From Pseudonocardiaceae bacterium (GTDB taxonomy: Bacteria; Actinomycetota; Actinomycetes; Mycobacteriales; Pseudonocardiaceae), in assembly GCA_009379815.1 (NCBI GenBank), contig WHSY01000009.1, forward strand, positions 1 to 64,000: a stretch of DNA of 64,000 nucleotides, written 5' to 3'. Below the pieces are notes generated by a model. That model searched no databases. It had not been told where the DNA came from and was given only the letters and a program-made list of their open reading frames with translations. Below, piece after piece: positions 37,074 through 49,567 of the stretch. Made by a program: the position numbers and the translations under genes. Positions within the stretch are counted from its first letter, which is position 1; the number at the start of each line of letters is the position of its first letter.

Positions 37074-37131
37074 TGTGATACTGAGAAAGCGGAAAGTATC
37101 ACACAGCGCGGTGGGCCCGACTCAAGTATCA
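37074..37131. promoter_or_regulatory. Operator with three AGTATCA half-sites between Fic 2 and EcsC
   Basis: TGTGATACT at 37074-37082 and AGTATCACA at 37095-37103 form a perfect 9-bp inverted repeat with a 12-base spacer; a further AGTATCA lies at 37125-37131. The array is about 30 bases upstream of the Fic start and just before the EcsC ribosome site, so one regulator, perhaps the winged-helix end of the Fic protein, could govern both genes. Confidence 0.6.
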
Positions 37132-37159
37132 GTGGCACTGTGAGTCAGGAGGAGGGCGC

Positions 37160-37858
37160 ATGGCAGAGCCGGAAGCGTCGACCGGCGGGAAGGCCGTCCC
37201 CGAACGTGCGGAGTGGTTGGTCACGGAGCTGCTCGAACGCGCGATTGCCGGCGTGGGTCCGTTCGCCGGAGCCGAACAGATCGCCGAGGAGCTCGTCGGC
37301 GACGCCGAGGATGTGGAGCAGGCGATCGAGCGGTTGATCCGGACACACGTGCGGCTGGCGGCGGGGTCCGGGTTCGTCACGAGCCTCGGCGGTTTCCTCA
37401 CACTGCCGGTCAGCGTGCCCGCCGGTGTCGGTGGGCTGTACCTCATCGCGACCCGGATGTGCGCGGCGATCGCTCACCTGCGCGGCTATGACGTGCACTC
37501 GGAGGAAGTCCGCAGCGCGATCATGTTGTGCCTGCTCGGCAGCGCCGGCACGGAGGTGCTGAAGAACGCCGGGGTTCAGATCGGTACCAAGTCGACCATG
37601 GCGGCGCTGCGGAGACTGCCCGGCAGGGTTCTGGTCGAGATCAACAAGAAGGTCGGGTTCCGGCTGGTCACGAAGTTCGGTCAACGAGGCGTGATCAACC
37701 TGGCGAAGCTCGTCCCAGCCGTCGGTGGGGTCATCGGCGCCACCGTGGACGGCGTGGGCTGCCGAAGCATCGCGGTCTACGCCAAGTCGACCTTCCCCGC
37801 GGTCGATCGCGGTCGACCCGCGCCGATCGTCGTCGAGTCGAGGCGGGTCGAACGTTGA
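37160..37858 (+). CDS. EcsC family protein
   Basis: A 232-residue protein with features of the EcsC family: LTLPVSVPAGVGGLYLIATR, LRGYDVHSEEVRSAIMLCLL, LVEINKKVGFRLVTKFGQRG and LAKLVPAVGGVIGATVDGVG. The family is associated with membranes and of unclear function. ATG 37160 has an AGGAGGAGG site. It is divergent from Fic 2 with which it shares an operator-rich 115-bp region. Confidence 0.8.
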   Translation: MAEPEASTGGKAVPERAEWLVTELLERAIAGVGPFAGAEQIAEELVGDAEDVEQAIERLIRTHVRLAAGSGFVTSLGGFLTLPVSVPAGVGGLYLIATRMCAAIAHLRGYDVHSEEVRSAIMLCLLGSAGTEVLKNAGVQIGTKSTMAALRRLPGRVLVEINKKVGFRLVTKFGQRGVINLAKLVPAVGGVIGATVDGVGCRSIAVYAKSTFPAVDRGRPAPIVVESRRVER

Positions 37859-38015
37859 CCTACCTTCGACTGCCGGTCGATGGCGCCACCGCGCTGCGAC
37901 TACAGCCACAGTCGGCCAGGATGTGCGCTGCATCGAGCAGCCCGGCGCGGGACAGCCGGTACATGACCGGCACCCAGCTCGAAGCGCTCCGGTGCGGGAC
38001 GGTTCAATCCTGCCC

Positions 38016-39684
38016 GTGGCGTGGTTCGACAGGAATGATCTGCGGCGGACGGCGGGCGAGGTGTCGTTCCGACGTGGCGAGGGGTACGTGCCGTCGGTGG
38101 AAGGTGTCGAGGACCTTACGGACGGTGTTGTCGCCACGGTGCACGGCACCGAGCCGTACACGGTCCGGCTGAGCCGCTCGCGGGGAAGGCTCACCGGACA
38201 GTGCACCTGCCCGTACGGTGTCGACGGTGCGTTCTGCAAGCACTGCGTCGCGGTCAGCCTCGTGCTCCTCGAACGCGGTGACGAGCCGGACGACGCGGCG
38301 CCCGACCTGCGCGGCTACCTGCGCTCGCTCGACGTCGACACGCTGGCCGAGCTGCTGTACCGGCATGCCGAACGCGACCCCACGCTGTACCGCGAGCTGG
38401 TGCTCCACTGTGCACGGGAGGGCGCCGAGATGCCCGATGTCGCCAGGATTCGCCGTCAGCTCGACAGCAGCCTGCGTACCGGCGACTTCGTCGGCTACCA
38501 CGGCAGCTTCGACTACGCCCACAAGGCGGACTCGATCCTGGACACACTGTCCGAGCTCGCCACGACGGGCCACGCCCGCGAAGCCGGACCGCTGGCCCGC
38601 CGGGCCGTCGAGCGGATCACGAGCGCGTTGGAACACATGGACGACTCCTCCGGTGTGGTCGGCGACGCCTGCCACCGTGCGATGGATGTGTACGCGCAGG
38701 CTTGTGTCGAGGCTCCGCCGGACCCGGAGGAGCTCGCGGGCTGGCTGCTGGACCTGGACCTCAATGGCCCGGGTTGGCCGGAAGTGGATCTGCGGTGCTT
38801 CGCATACGCTCTCGGCGTCACCGGTGTCGAAGCCGTGCGCGCGCACGTCGAGCGGCTCTGGGCGCAGGCGCCGCAGCGGGCCGACCCCACCGAGATACCC
38901 ACCGAGCAGTGGATGCGCCAGATCGGCCTGCGCCGGCTGCGCGAGCAGCTCGCCGAGATCGACGGCGACGTCGACGCCCGGGTCGCGATCCTGGCCGAGC
39001 AGCTGCCCCGCGGCGACGTCAGCCACCGCATCGCCACGGTGCTGTGGGAGGCCGACCGCCCCGAGGACGCCACCGCCCGTGCGCGGGAGGGCCTGGAGGC
39101 CGACGGGCTCGCGTGGCGCAGCGCCCCGCTGGCCGACTTCCTGGTCGGGGCATATCGAGCTGGCACGTGATGCCGAGGCACTGTCGCTGCGCCGTACCTG
39201 GTTCGAGGCCGCACCGACGCGGGAGAGCTACGGCAAGCTGCGTGACGTGGCGACCCGTTTGGGACAGTGGGACGAGCTGCACGCCGGGGCGCTGCAGACG
39301 TTCCGGGAGGCTGCGTCCGCCCGACCCGGCGCGGCGGATCAGCTGGTCCACGCCCTGCTCGACGAGGACGACGTCGACGGTGCGTGGCAGGCGCTGCACG
39401 ACCACGACTGCGCCTCGTCGACCTGGCTCACCGCCGCGCCGCGCCGGGCTGCGACCCACCCCGGCGACACCATCCCGGTCTACCGCCACGCCGTCGAGGA
39501 GCAGATCGACCACAAGAAGGCCAACGCCTACCGCGCCGCGGCCGACAGCGTCCGCGTGCTGCGCGACCTGCACTCCCGGTGCGGCACGCCGCAGGAGTTC
39601 CGGGACTACCTCGATCAGCTGCGCGAACGGCACCGCCGCAAGACGCGGCTGCTCGCCGAGCTCGACAAGGCCGGCCTGCGCTGA
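38016..39684 (+). pseudogene. SWIM zinc-finger protein, one frameshift
   Basis: From GTG 38016 the product begins VAWFDRNDLRRTAGEVSFRR and carries a SWIM zinc finger CTCPYGVDGAFCKHCVAVSL near residue 65, then a long helical repeat region. At about 39150, in a GGGG run (gtcggggcat), the frame shifts: the first frame ends VGAYRAGT while coding sense continues as HIELARDAEALSLRRTWFEA and on to LLAELDKAGLR at 39684. Removing one G restores a protein of about 555 residues. The break is therefore likely to be a homopolymer indel. SWIM domains bind DNA or protein; function unknown. Confidence 0.75.
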
Positions 39685-39817
39685 GGGGGACAGATCCCGG
39701 CGTCGGTCAGTTCCCGAGCCACGAGGCCAGCGTGCCGGCCGTCGCCGTGCGTGTCGTGGGCGAGCGTGTGGCCTGTGCGAAGAGGGCCTGGACGCTATCG
39801 CGGTTGTGTCGCCGGAG

Positions 39818-40546
39818 TCATGACATCGCGGTCGGTGCCGCGAGTTCTCGGCTCCGACCACTCGTCGCCCTGCGCAAGGTGAGAGCGCGGCGTGTCAGGA
39901 CCCAGATCAGGACGACGAGTTCGACGAGCGGGAACGGGAATCCGGCCAGCTGACTGAGAACCAGGTCGACAGCGACGGCCGCGACGGAGGAGACGAACAC
40001 CACCGTCGTGGCGGTGGGCAGCTTCTTCGGTCCGCGCGTCGCCGCCCACTGGGTCTTGCCCCACGGCTTCGCCAGCGACAGCCAGCCCTGGAACGCGATG
40101 GCGGATGCCATGAGAGCTCCACCGGCGACGCTCGGCCACCAGCCGATGGGTTGGCCGGCGGCCGCGACCTGCTGGGCACGGTGCAGTCCGGACGACAGCA
40201 CGAAGATGCCGACGTTGAGCTGGACGACCGTGATGACGAACTTGGTCAGTACCCACCGGTGCCGGAAGAACCCCCAGGGGGTCGCCGCCGCGAGCACGAA
40301 TCCGGTGAACGCCGAGGCGTTTCCGAACGGGGCCAGCAGGTGGTTGTCGAGCAACACCGCGACGTCCATAGCGGCGACCCGGAAATCGGCGTCGGCCGTG
40401 ACGACCGCGGCCCCGACCACCGTCGACAGGGCCAACGCCTGCGACATCCACACGAACGACGTCAGGACGTGCAGCCAGACCAGCACCGTGCGCCAGCGCT
40501 TCGTCGACGCCGCCGTCCCCGGCCGCGTCGCCGTTGCCGCTGTCAC
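39818..40546 (-). CDS. Integral membrane protein
   Basis: A 242-residue protein with about four or five membrane helices (for example TVLVWLHVLTSFVWMSQALA, KFVITVVQLNVGIFVLSSGL, VSSVAAVAVDLVLSQLAGFP and PLVELVVLIWVLTRRAL). The opening with a conserved-type HVLTSFVWM helix resembles DUF2269-like membrane proteins, but I cannot place it firmly. It starts at a GTG. It is divergent from the hydrolase gene at 40804 across 257 bp. Confidence 0.65.
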   Translation of the reverse strand: MTAATATRPGTAASTKRWRTVLVWLHVLTSFVWMSQALALSTVVGAAVVTADADFRVAAMDVAVLLDNHLLAPFGNASAFTGFVLAAATPWGFFRHRWVLTKFVITVVQLNVGIFVLSSGLHRAQQVAAAGQPIGWWPSVAGGALMASAIAFQGWLSLAKPWGKTQWAATRGPKKLPTATTVVFVSSVAAVAVDLVLSQLAGFPFPLVELVVLIWVLTRRALTLRRATSGRSRELAAPTAMS

Positions 40547-40803
40547 GGACCGAGCATGCGGTGCACGCTCGTGGTGGAGCGTCAGGGATCACCCCGGAAA
40601 CGCCCCTGACGATCGCTCGGTGGCCCTGACCGTCGGGTCCGGCAGCGTCACCGCCCGGCGGCTCGACCGCCGGTCTCCGAGGTGCGTGCGGGTCTCGCGA
40701 GGTCGTGGCCGATGAGTTCTCGCGGCACCATCGGTCTGAACTCGTGTCTACCCGAACCTGGGGCAGCCGTACCCTCCGTGCCCGCCGAGCGAAAGGACCC
40801 ACC

Positions 40804-41676
40804 ATGACAGAGTCGATCACGGCGCAGACCCACACGATGGGCAGCGGCACCGCCGCAGTGACCTACGACGTGCGCGGGGACCTCGGCGACGCCACGGCGC
40901 AGCGGCCCGCGCTGCTGATGATCGGGTCGCCCATGGACGCGGTCGGGTTCGGGACCCTGGCGAGCCACTTCACCGACCGTCCCGTCGTGACCTACGACCC
41001 CCGCGGTGCGGGCCGCAACCCGACCGACACCACCGACCTCGTGCCCGAGCAGCACGCCGAGGATCTCCACCGGCTGATCCGGGAGCTCGACTGCGGACCC
41101 GTGGACCTGTTCGCCTCCAGCGGCGGCGCCGTCAACGCCCTCGCGCTGGCGGCGGTGTGGCCCGGTGATCTGCGCCGGGTGGTGGCGCACGAGCCGCCGA
41201 CGGCCGTCCTGCTGCCCGACCGGGAGGTGGTCCTGGCGGCCGTCCGCGACATGCGGGCGACGTATGCGAGCTCCGGTCTCGGCCCGGCGATGGCGAAGTT
41301 CATCACGCTGATCATGGTCGACGGCCCGCTGCCCGAGGACTACCTCGACCAGCCCGCGCCGGACCCGGCCGCGTTCGGCCTGCCGACCGGAGACGACGGC
41401 TCCCGCACGGACCCGCTGATGCGCAACATGCCCGCGTGCAACGCCTACCGCCCCGACTTCGGCGCCCTGACCGCCCTCGGGCCCCGCCTGGTGCTGGCAG
41501 CGGGCGTGGAGTCGGGCCAGCAGCTCGCCGCCCGCGGCGCCAGGTCCGTGGCTGGGCAGCTCGGGCTGCCGGTCACCGAGTACCCCAGCGACCACGGCGG
41601 CTTCCTCGGCGGGGAGTACGGCCAGCACGGCGACCCGGAAGCCTTCGCGACGGCGCTGCGCGCGACGCTCGACTGA
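40804..41676 (+). CDS. Alpha/beta-fold hydrolase
   Basis: A 290-residue alpha/beta hydrolase from ATG 40804 with AAAGGA upstream. VVTYDPRGAGRNPTD follows the oxyanion strand, and the nucleophile elbow is DLFASSGGAVNALALAAVWP (SSGG). The catalytic histidine is likely in YPSDHGGFLGGEYGQHGDPE. The closest relatives by pattern are small hydrolases of unknown substrate. It stands alone between a membrane protein gene and DUF1707. Confidence 0.8.
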   Translation: MTESITAQTHTMGSGTAAVTYDVRGDLGDATAQRPALLMIGSPMDAVGFGTLASHFTDRPVVTYDPRGAGRNPTDTTDLVPEQHAEDLHRLIRELDCGPVDLFASSGGAVNALALAAVWPGDLRRVVAHEPPTAVLLPDREVVLAAVRDMRATYASSGLGPAMAKFITLIMVDGPLPEDYLDQPAPDPAAFGLPTGDDGSRTDPLMRNMPACNAYRPDFGALTALGPRLVLAAGVESGQQLAARGARSVAGQLGLPVTEYPSDHGGFLGGEYGQHGDPEAFATALRATLD

Positions 41677-41746
41677 CCGGGGCCGGGCCACCGCGATCCC
41701 GGACCATGGCGGAGCGCTGGCCACTACCCTCGCAGCGGGAGGGCCG

Positions 41747-41932
41747 ATGCAGCGTGAGCACCGTGCGTCCGACGCCGATCGGGAGCGGATCGCCGACCGG
41801 CTGCGGCGGGCACTCGACGAGGGGCGCCTGACACTGACGGAGTTCGACGAGCGCACCCGGGCTGCGTACGCCGCGCGGACCTACGGCGAGCTCGACAACC
41901 TGACCACCGATCTTCCCGAGGACCTCTGGTAG
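41747..41932 (+). CDS. DUF1707 (SHOCT-like) domain protein
   Basis: A 61-residue protein consisting of the DUF1707 domain alone: DADRERIADRLRRALDEGRL, TLTEFDERTRAAYAARTYGE, LDNLTTDLPEDLW. It is usually joined to membrane segments in actinobacteria; here it is free. ATG 41747 has GGGAGG upstream. Function unknown. Confidence 0.85.
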   Translation: MQREHRASDADRERIADRLRRALDEGRLTLTEFDERTRAAYAARTYGELDNLTTDLPEDLW

Positions 41933-41941
41933 CCGGGGGTG

Positions 41942-42838
41942 TCAGTCCTCGCGCTCGCCCTCGGACCGCACCTCCGGTTCGCGCTCTGCCGCGGGGGCCG
42001 CGGGTAGTGCCTCCGGATCGGGCCGCTCCTCCGGCTGCTCCGCTTGCTCCGAGCGCGCGGCAGGCGGCCCGGCGACGCCGGAGCCGGCGGCGCTGTCGGC
42101 GAAGCGGAGCAGCTCGACCGGGAACGGCATCACGAGCGTGTTGTTCCGTTCCGCCGCCACGCTGGACAGTGTCTGCAGCAGCCGCAGCTGCAGCGCGCCC
42201 GGCGTCTCGCCCATCATCCGGGCGGCGTCGGCCAGCCGGGCGGACGCCTGGTACTCGCCGTCGGCGTTGATGATCCGGGCGCGCCGGTCCCGCTCGGCCT
42301 CCGCCTGCCGGGACATCGAGCGGCGCATCGCCTCGGGCAGCGAGACGTCCTTAACCTCGACCCGGTCGACGGCGACGCCCCAGTCCTCCGTCGGGTTGTC
42401 GATGACGGCGCGCAACTCGGCGTTGACCTTCTCCCGGTCGGACAGGACCGTGTCGAGGTCGGCGCGTCCGATCACCGACCGCAGTGACGTCTGCGCGACC
42501 TGGGAGACGGCGTGCACGTAGTCCTGCACGTTCACGACGGCCTTGACGGGGTCCTTGACCCGGAAGTAGACGACCGCGTCGACGCTGATCGTGACGTTGT
42601 CCCGGGTGATCGCCCCCTGGGACGGCACGTCCAGGACGACCGTCTGCACCAACACCTTGGTCATCTGGTCGACGAGCGGGATGATCAGCTGCAGACCCGG
42701 GTCCCGGACCTTCGGCAGCAACCGCCCGAAGCGCAGCACCACGCCTCGCTGGTACTGCAGCACGAATCGAACTCCGGCCGCTGCCACCAGGGCGACCACG
42801 GCCAGGACGGCGACGACGACGGTGAGCACCACGTCCAC
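41942..42838 (-). CDS. SPFH/Band 7 family membrane protein
   Basis: A 298-residue slipin-like protein. One N-terminal membrane helix (VLTVVVAVLAVVALVAAAG) is followed by the SPFH domain: RFVLQYQRGVVLRFGRLLPK, LDVPSQGAITRDNVTISVDA and VVYFRVKDPVKAVVNVQDYV. A coiled-coil-type tail (AEAERDRRARIINADGEYQA) ends in an acidic, alanine- and proline-rich stretch. SPFH proteins organise membrane microdomains and protease complexes. GTG 42838 has GGAGGG five bases upstream. No NfeD-type partner gene is adjacent. Confidence 0.85.
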   Translation of the reverse strand: MDVVLTVVVAVLAVVALVAAAGVRFVLQYQRGVVLRFGRLLPKVRDPGLQLIIPLVDQMTKVLVQTVVLDVPSQGAITRDNVTISVDAVVYFRVKDPVKAVVNVQDYVHAVSQVAQTSLRSVIGRADLDTVLSDREKVNAELRAVIDNPTEDWGVAVDRVEVKDVSLPEAMRRSMSRQAEAERDRRARIINADGEYQASARLADAARMMGETPGALQLRLLQTLSSVAAERNNTLVMPFPVELLRFADSAAGSGVAGPPAARSEQAEQPEERPDPEALPAAPAAEREPEVRSEGERED

Positions 42839-42935
42839 GGCTGCCCTCCAACGCTCGGGACGTCACCCACGCTACGCGCGCGTCGGCGTCACCACGCCGA
42901 GCTTGCCCGGTCCGTGCACAATCGATGACGCGGCT

Positions 42936-43283
42936 GTGATCACCACCCGGCAGTCCGCAGCCGAGATCGCTGCGCTGCAGCGGCGGCTGTCGGAGACCGA
43001 GCACGACCCGGCAGCGCACGTCGAGGCGCTGCGCGCGGCTCTCGCGCTCCCGTGCTCGCAGCACGGGGTTTCCCGCTACCCCGAGCTGTGGGCGAGGCTC
43101 TCCCGAGCACTCGGCGCGCTGAGCGACTACGACGACGCCATCGATGCCATCGAGGCCGGCAACGAGCACGGCACGTGGGCATCACCGCACCCCGAGCCGA
43201 CGTCGCACCCCGAAACGCGCGCGAGTTGTGGCTTCGCGCGCGTCGCGACGCACGCGACGTCGACAAACCCCGCGCGCCGCTGA
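42936..43283 (+). pseudogene. Truncated paralog of the TPR-like protein at 53538
   Basis: From GTG 42936 the product begins VITTRQSAAEIAALQRRLSE and follows the paralog at 53538 for about 85 residues (CSQHGVS, DDAIDAIEAGNEHGTWASPH). After the CACCCC of ASPHP the frame departs; with one more base the next frame gives PRADVA as in the paralog but then degenerates. The remaining two thirds of the protein are missing before the DNA polymerase IV gene. It has kept the same promoter sequence (GTGCACAATCG) before the start. Confidence 0.6.
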
Positions 43284-43326
43284 CCCCTGCCTCGTCATGC
43301 TCCGGCAACGACGCCGCCACAGACCG

Positions 43327-44376
43327 TCACCCGTCGGCGAACTCGCCGCGGACGCCGAGCAGCCGGATGGACCGGTCGTGCTCGAAGCGCTCCAGCACCT
43401 CCAGCGCGGCGGCTTCCAGAGCGGCCTCATCGGTCGTCGGCGCGTCCAGCGTGCGGCTGCGGGTGTGCGTCCAGAACGGCGCGAACCGCACCTTGACTGC
43501 TACCCGCGCCACCGGTCGACCGTCGTCGCGCACATCGGCGGCCACCCGCCGTGCCAGCACAGCGACCTCGGCACGCACCTGCGCCCAGTCGGTGAGATCG
43601 GCCTGGAACGTGATCTCGCGGCTGCGCGACCGCGGCACGTAGGGTGTGCCGACGACCGGTGAGCGGTCCAGGCCGCGCGCGAGCTGCACGTACCACGGGC
43701 CCATCGCCGGACCGAGCCGTTGCCCGAGTTCGGCCGGGTCCGCGGTGGCCAGCTCGCGCACCGTGTGCAGCCCCAGCTCGGCCAGCTTGCGGGCCGTCTT
43801 GCGGCCGATGCCCCACAGCGCGTCGGTCGGCCGCTCGCCCATCACCGCGAACCAGTTGGCCACGGTGAGCCGGAAGACGCCGGCAGGCTTGGCGAAGCCG
43901 GTGGCCAGCTTGGCGCGCAGCTTGTTGTCCCCGATGCCCACGGAACACGACAGCCGCGTCGCCGCCAGCACGGCGGCCTGCACCCGGCGCGCCAGCGCCT
44001 CGGGGTCGTCGAGTCCGGGGCGATCGGGGTCGTCGGACTCGACGCCGAGGAACGCCTCGTCCCAGCCGAGCACCTCGACCACCACGTCGAGCCCGCGCAG
44101 CGCGGCCATCACCTGCGCCGAGACCTCCTCGTAGGCGGTGTGGTCACTGGGCAGGAACACCGCATCCGGGCAGCGCTTGGCCGCGGTGCGCATCGGCATC
44201 CCGGACGCCACGCCGTACTCCCGGGCCTCGTATGACGCGGTGGCCACGACCGCGCGCTGGGTCGGGTCACCGGCACCGCCGACGATCACCGCCCGACCGG
44301 CCAGCTCCGGGCGGCGCAGCACCTCGACCGCCGCGATGAACTGGTCGAGGTCGACGTGCAACACCCAACGGGTCAC
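43327..44376 (-). CDS. dinB: DNA polymerase IV (Y-family, DinB)
   Basis: A 349-residue Y-family polymerase starting at GTG 44376. VLHVDLDQFIAAVEVLRRPE has the first catalytic aspartate, SYEAREYGVASGMPMRTAAK is the YGVxSGMP signature and VLGWDEAFLGVES the second acidic pair. SVGIGDNKLRAKLATGFAKP is the K(X)LAK region. LWGIGRKTARKLAELGLHTV is the helix-hairpin-helix. In motif WDEAFL the usual SIDE is replaced by GWDEAF, as in a subset of actinobacterial DinB proteins. No beta-clamp motif is evident at the end. It overlaps the end of the pRiA4b-like gene region upstream only slightly. Confidence 0.9.
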   Translation of the reverse strand: MTRWVLHVDLDQFIAAVEVLRRPELAGRAVIVGGAGDPTQRAVVATASYEAREYGVASGMPMRTAAKRCPDAVFLPSDHTAYEEVSAQVMAALRGLDVVVEVLGWDEAFLGVESDDPDRPGLDDPEALARRVQAAVLAATRLSCSVGIGDNKLRAKLATGFAKPAGVFRLTVANWFAVMGERPTDALWGIGRKTARKLAELGLHTVRELATADPAELGQRLGPAMGPWYVQLARGLDRSPVVGTPYVPRSRSREITFQADLTDWAQVRAEVAVLARRVAADVRDDGRPVARVAVKVRFAPFWTHTRSRTLDAPTTDEAALEAAALEVLERFEHDRSIRLLGVRGEFADG

Positions 44377-44404
44377 ATCCCGAAGTGTGCACCGCCGGTG
44401 CGCC

Positions 44405-45653
44405 TCACCGGCCGATCCGGCGCACCGCCCCGTCGGTGGCGGTGAGATCGAAGCCGGCGGGGTCGAGCTCCGCCGGGCCGTCGATCCCCGAGCCAGTCCA
44501 ACATGTGTTCGTGTTCGGAATCGCGTGGATCGGCGAGGATCTCGCGCAGCCGCTCGTAGCCACCCGTCCCGCCGCAGTCCTCCGGCGGGCAGGCGCCCGC
44601 CCCAGCGAGGCAGGTCGGGTACCGGTCTCCGTCGCCCGCCGTCAGAGTCCGTTCGACGAGGATCTCGTGGTCCCAGCTGTCGCCGAAGTCGTAGGTGTAC
44701 TCGATCTTCGTGCCCTCGCCGGTCACCAGATCGGCGAGCCTGCACTGCCGCTCGTCCGAGAACTCCAGCTCCGGATCGGCGACGCCGAATCGCTGTCCGC
44801 CCGCCTCGAACACGTGCAGGTGGTAGTCCTCCCAGCCCATCGCGGCCTGAATGATCGAGTGCAGCCGGTTCAGCGTGATCCCCGCGGACACCGCGAGCCG
44901 GCGCCACACCGGCGGGCTCGCGACGTCGAGCAGCGTGACCGTGATCTGGTAGACAGCGTCGCCGGGTCTCGCCTCACCGAGCCGGGTGCGCACGCCTCGC
45001 ACTCCCAGCTCGGTCAGCCGGGCGACGCTGTCCGGCTCGGTCCCGGTCAGCTCCACCGCCCCGAGCAGCGCCAGCGCGCGCAGCGCGTGCACCGTGTCCG
45101 CGTCGTTGCTCCGTTCCCAAGCGTCCTAATGCGCAACGGGCGCCCGCTCGATCGCGTACGGCAGGGTGGCGGCCTCCCAGGTCACGGCGCAGGCCTCGTC
45201 GATGCGCAGCGGGCCGCCGTAGAGTGACGACAGCAGCGCGTCCATCGCGGGCTCGAACTCCACGCTGAGCGGCGTGTCGCCGTAGCAGATCGTCTCGCCG
45301 AGGGATCCGAACACCTCGAATGCGCGGTCCCACAGCTCGAGTGGTCGCCGCAGCAGCGCCCGGTTCTTCTGCACCGCCGCGATGCGTCCCTTCACCACCC
45401 GCACCAGCCGGATGGCCCGCGCCCAGTCGACGATCAAGTTCAGTCCCGGCAACTCCTGCGTGCTCTGGGTCTTGAACCTCCGGTCGCCGATCACCGGGTC
45501 GATCGTGTCCCCGGTGTCGAGCAGCGGGACCAGCGTTCGGGCATCGGTGAGCCTGATCCGGCCGGTCTGGGTCAGTTTGCGCCCGTCACCCGCCCACTCG
45601 GTGAACGCGCGCAACCGCCGCAGGGCGTCGGACTGCTCGGCCGGCTCGTCCAC
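44405..45653 (-). pseudogene. Plasmid pRiA4b ORF-3-like protein, split by an in-frame TAG and a frameshift
   Basis: From GTG 45653 the product starts VDEPAEQSDALRRLRAFTEW with a helical N-terminal domain to ERAPVAH at 45129. There is an in-frame TAG (45128-45126), and the same frame continues DAWERSNDADTVHALRALAL into the ORF-3 domain: YQITVTLLDVASPPVWRRLA, HLHVFEAGGQRFG, TYDFGDSWDHEILVERTL. At about 44498 a GGGG run (tcggggatc) shifts the frame; without one G it would read WLGIDGPAELDPAGFDLTAT and stop at 44405. Family members of this long form are known. Either a genuine pseudogene or a run of sequencing errors; the TAG is not in a homopolymer. Confidence 0.75.
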
Positions 45654-45944
45654 CCGGGTGAGCGTAGGGCACGGCCAACGGAGCTTGGCTCCGCCCGACA
45701 CGGCACGCCGTGAACCCAAGGGCTGCCGCGTGCGCCGGCTGTCGCCGCTCGCCTGCATCGCGGCCGGTGACGCCCCTCGCGACCTCGCGCGTGTTGTCGT
45801 GCTCGCGCGCGTGATGTAACGGGCGCGTGACCATGGATGGCGCGCGTGGGCGGGCGTCGGCCCGACCGCTGCTAGCAAGCTAGCCTGCAGCCGTCGTCCC
45901 CACCTTTCGGTGTGACAGCTTGATGTCGGGAGGGGAGCAGGTAG

Positions 45945-46523
45945 ATGGACCTGGCGACATTGCAGCACCACAGCCGGTTCCAGGTGACCCAGCGGATCAC
46001 CTTGATGATCAACCGGTACGAGGTGCGCGCCGGCGACGGCGACGAGCTCGTCGCGTTCGTGGAGCAGAAGCGCGCCGCGTTCAAAGAGCAGGTGACGCTC
46101 TACGCCGATCAGGACAGGCAGCAGGTGCTCGCCGGCTTCCGGGCCCGGCAGATCCTCGACGTCGGGGCGACCTACGACGTCACCGCGTCCGACGGCACCC
46201 CGATCGGACTGTTCCGCAAGGACTTCGCCAAGTCCCTGGCCAGGTCGACCTGGCACCTGGAGCAGCCCGACCTGGGCACCGCGACCGGGTCCGAGCGCAG
46301 CCTGGGGATCGCCCTTGCCCGCCGCGCCTGGGAGCTCGTCGCCGACTTCCCATTCCCGATCCCGTACCACTTCGACTTCAACCTCGACGGTCAGCGGGTG
46401 GTCACGGTAGAGAAGAAGATCGGGATCAAGGACCGGTACGTGGTCACCGCCGAGCACCCCGGCATCGACCGACGGCTGGTGCTCGCGCAGGCCATCGCGC
46501 TCGACGCGCTGCAGTCCCGCTGA
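45945..46523 (+). CDS. LURP-one-related (tubby-like) protein
   Basis: A 192-residue protein from ATG 45945 (GGGAGG about ten bases upstream) with the layout of LURP-one-related/DUF567 proteins: QRITLMINRYEVRAGDGDEL, VGATYDVTASDGTPIGLFRK, FRKDFAKSLARSTWHLEQ and DGQRVVTVEKKIGIKDRYVV. These have a beta-barrel of the tubby type. Function in bacteria is unknown. It precedes the SNF2-SWIM pair by 95 bp in the same direction. Confidence 0.75.
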   Translation: MDLATLQHHSRFQVTQRITLMINRYEVRAGDGDELVAFVEQKRAAFKEQVTLYADQDRQQVLAGFRARQILDVGATYDVTASDGTPIGLFRKDFAKSLARSTWHLEQPDLGTATGSERSLGIALARRAWELVADFPFPIPYHFDFNLDGQRVVTVEKKIGIKDRYVVTAEHPGIDRRLVLAQAIALDALQSR

Positions 46524-46561
46524 GGACCGGATCGACGGCCACGGTAGGTTGCCGCCTGACC

Positions 46562-46588
46562 CAGCCCGACCAGCCCGACCAGCCCGAC
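46562..46588 (+). repeat. Three tandem copies of a 9-base unit
   Basis: CAGCCCGAC is repeated three times without interruption between the LURP-one gene and the SNF2 gene. It is short and probably of replication-slippage origin. Confidence 0.8.
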
Positions 46589-46618
46589 CCCGCCGATCGC
46601 GATCCGGAGGGCCTGCCC

Positions 46619-49566
<2,948 letters not shown>

Positions 49567-49567
<1 letters not shown>

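Noticed and set aside
45781-45860. Alternating GCGC-rich stretch and CTAGCAAGCTAG before the LURP-one gene
   Set aside because: Short, imperfect and without matching sequence elsewhere in the window; not enough to call an operator or terminator.
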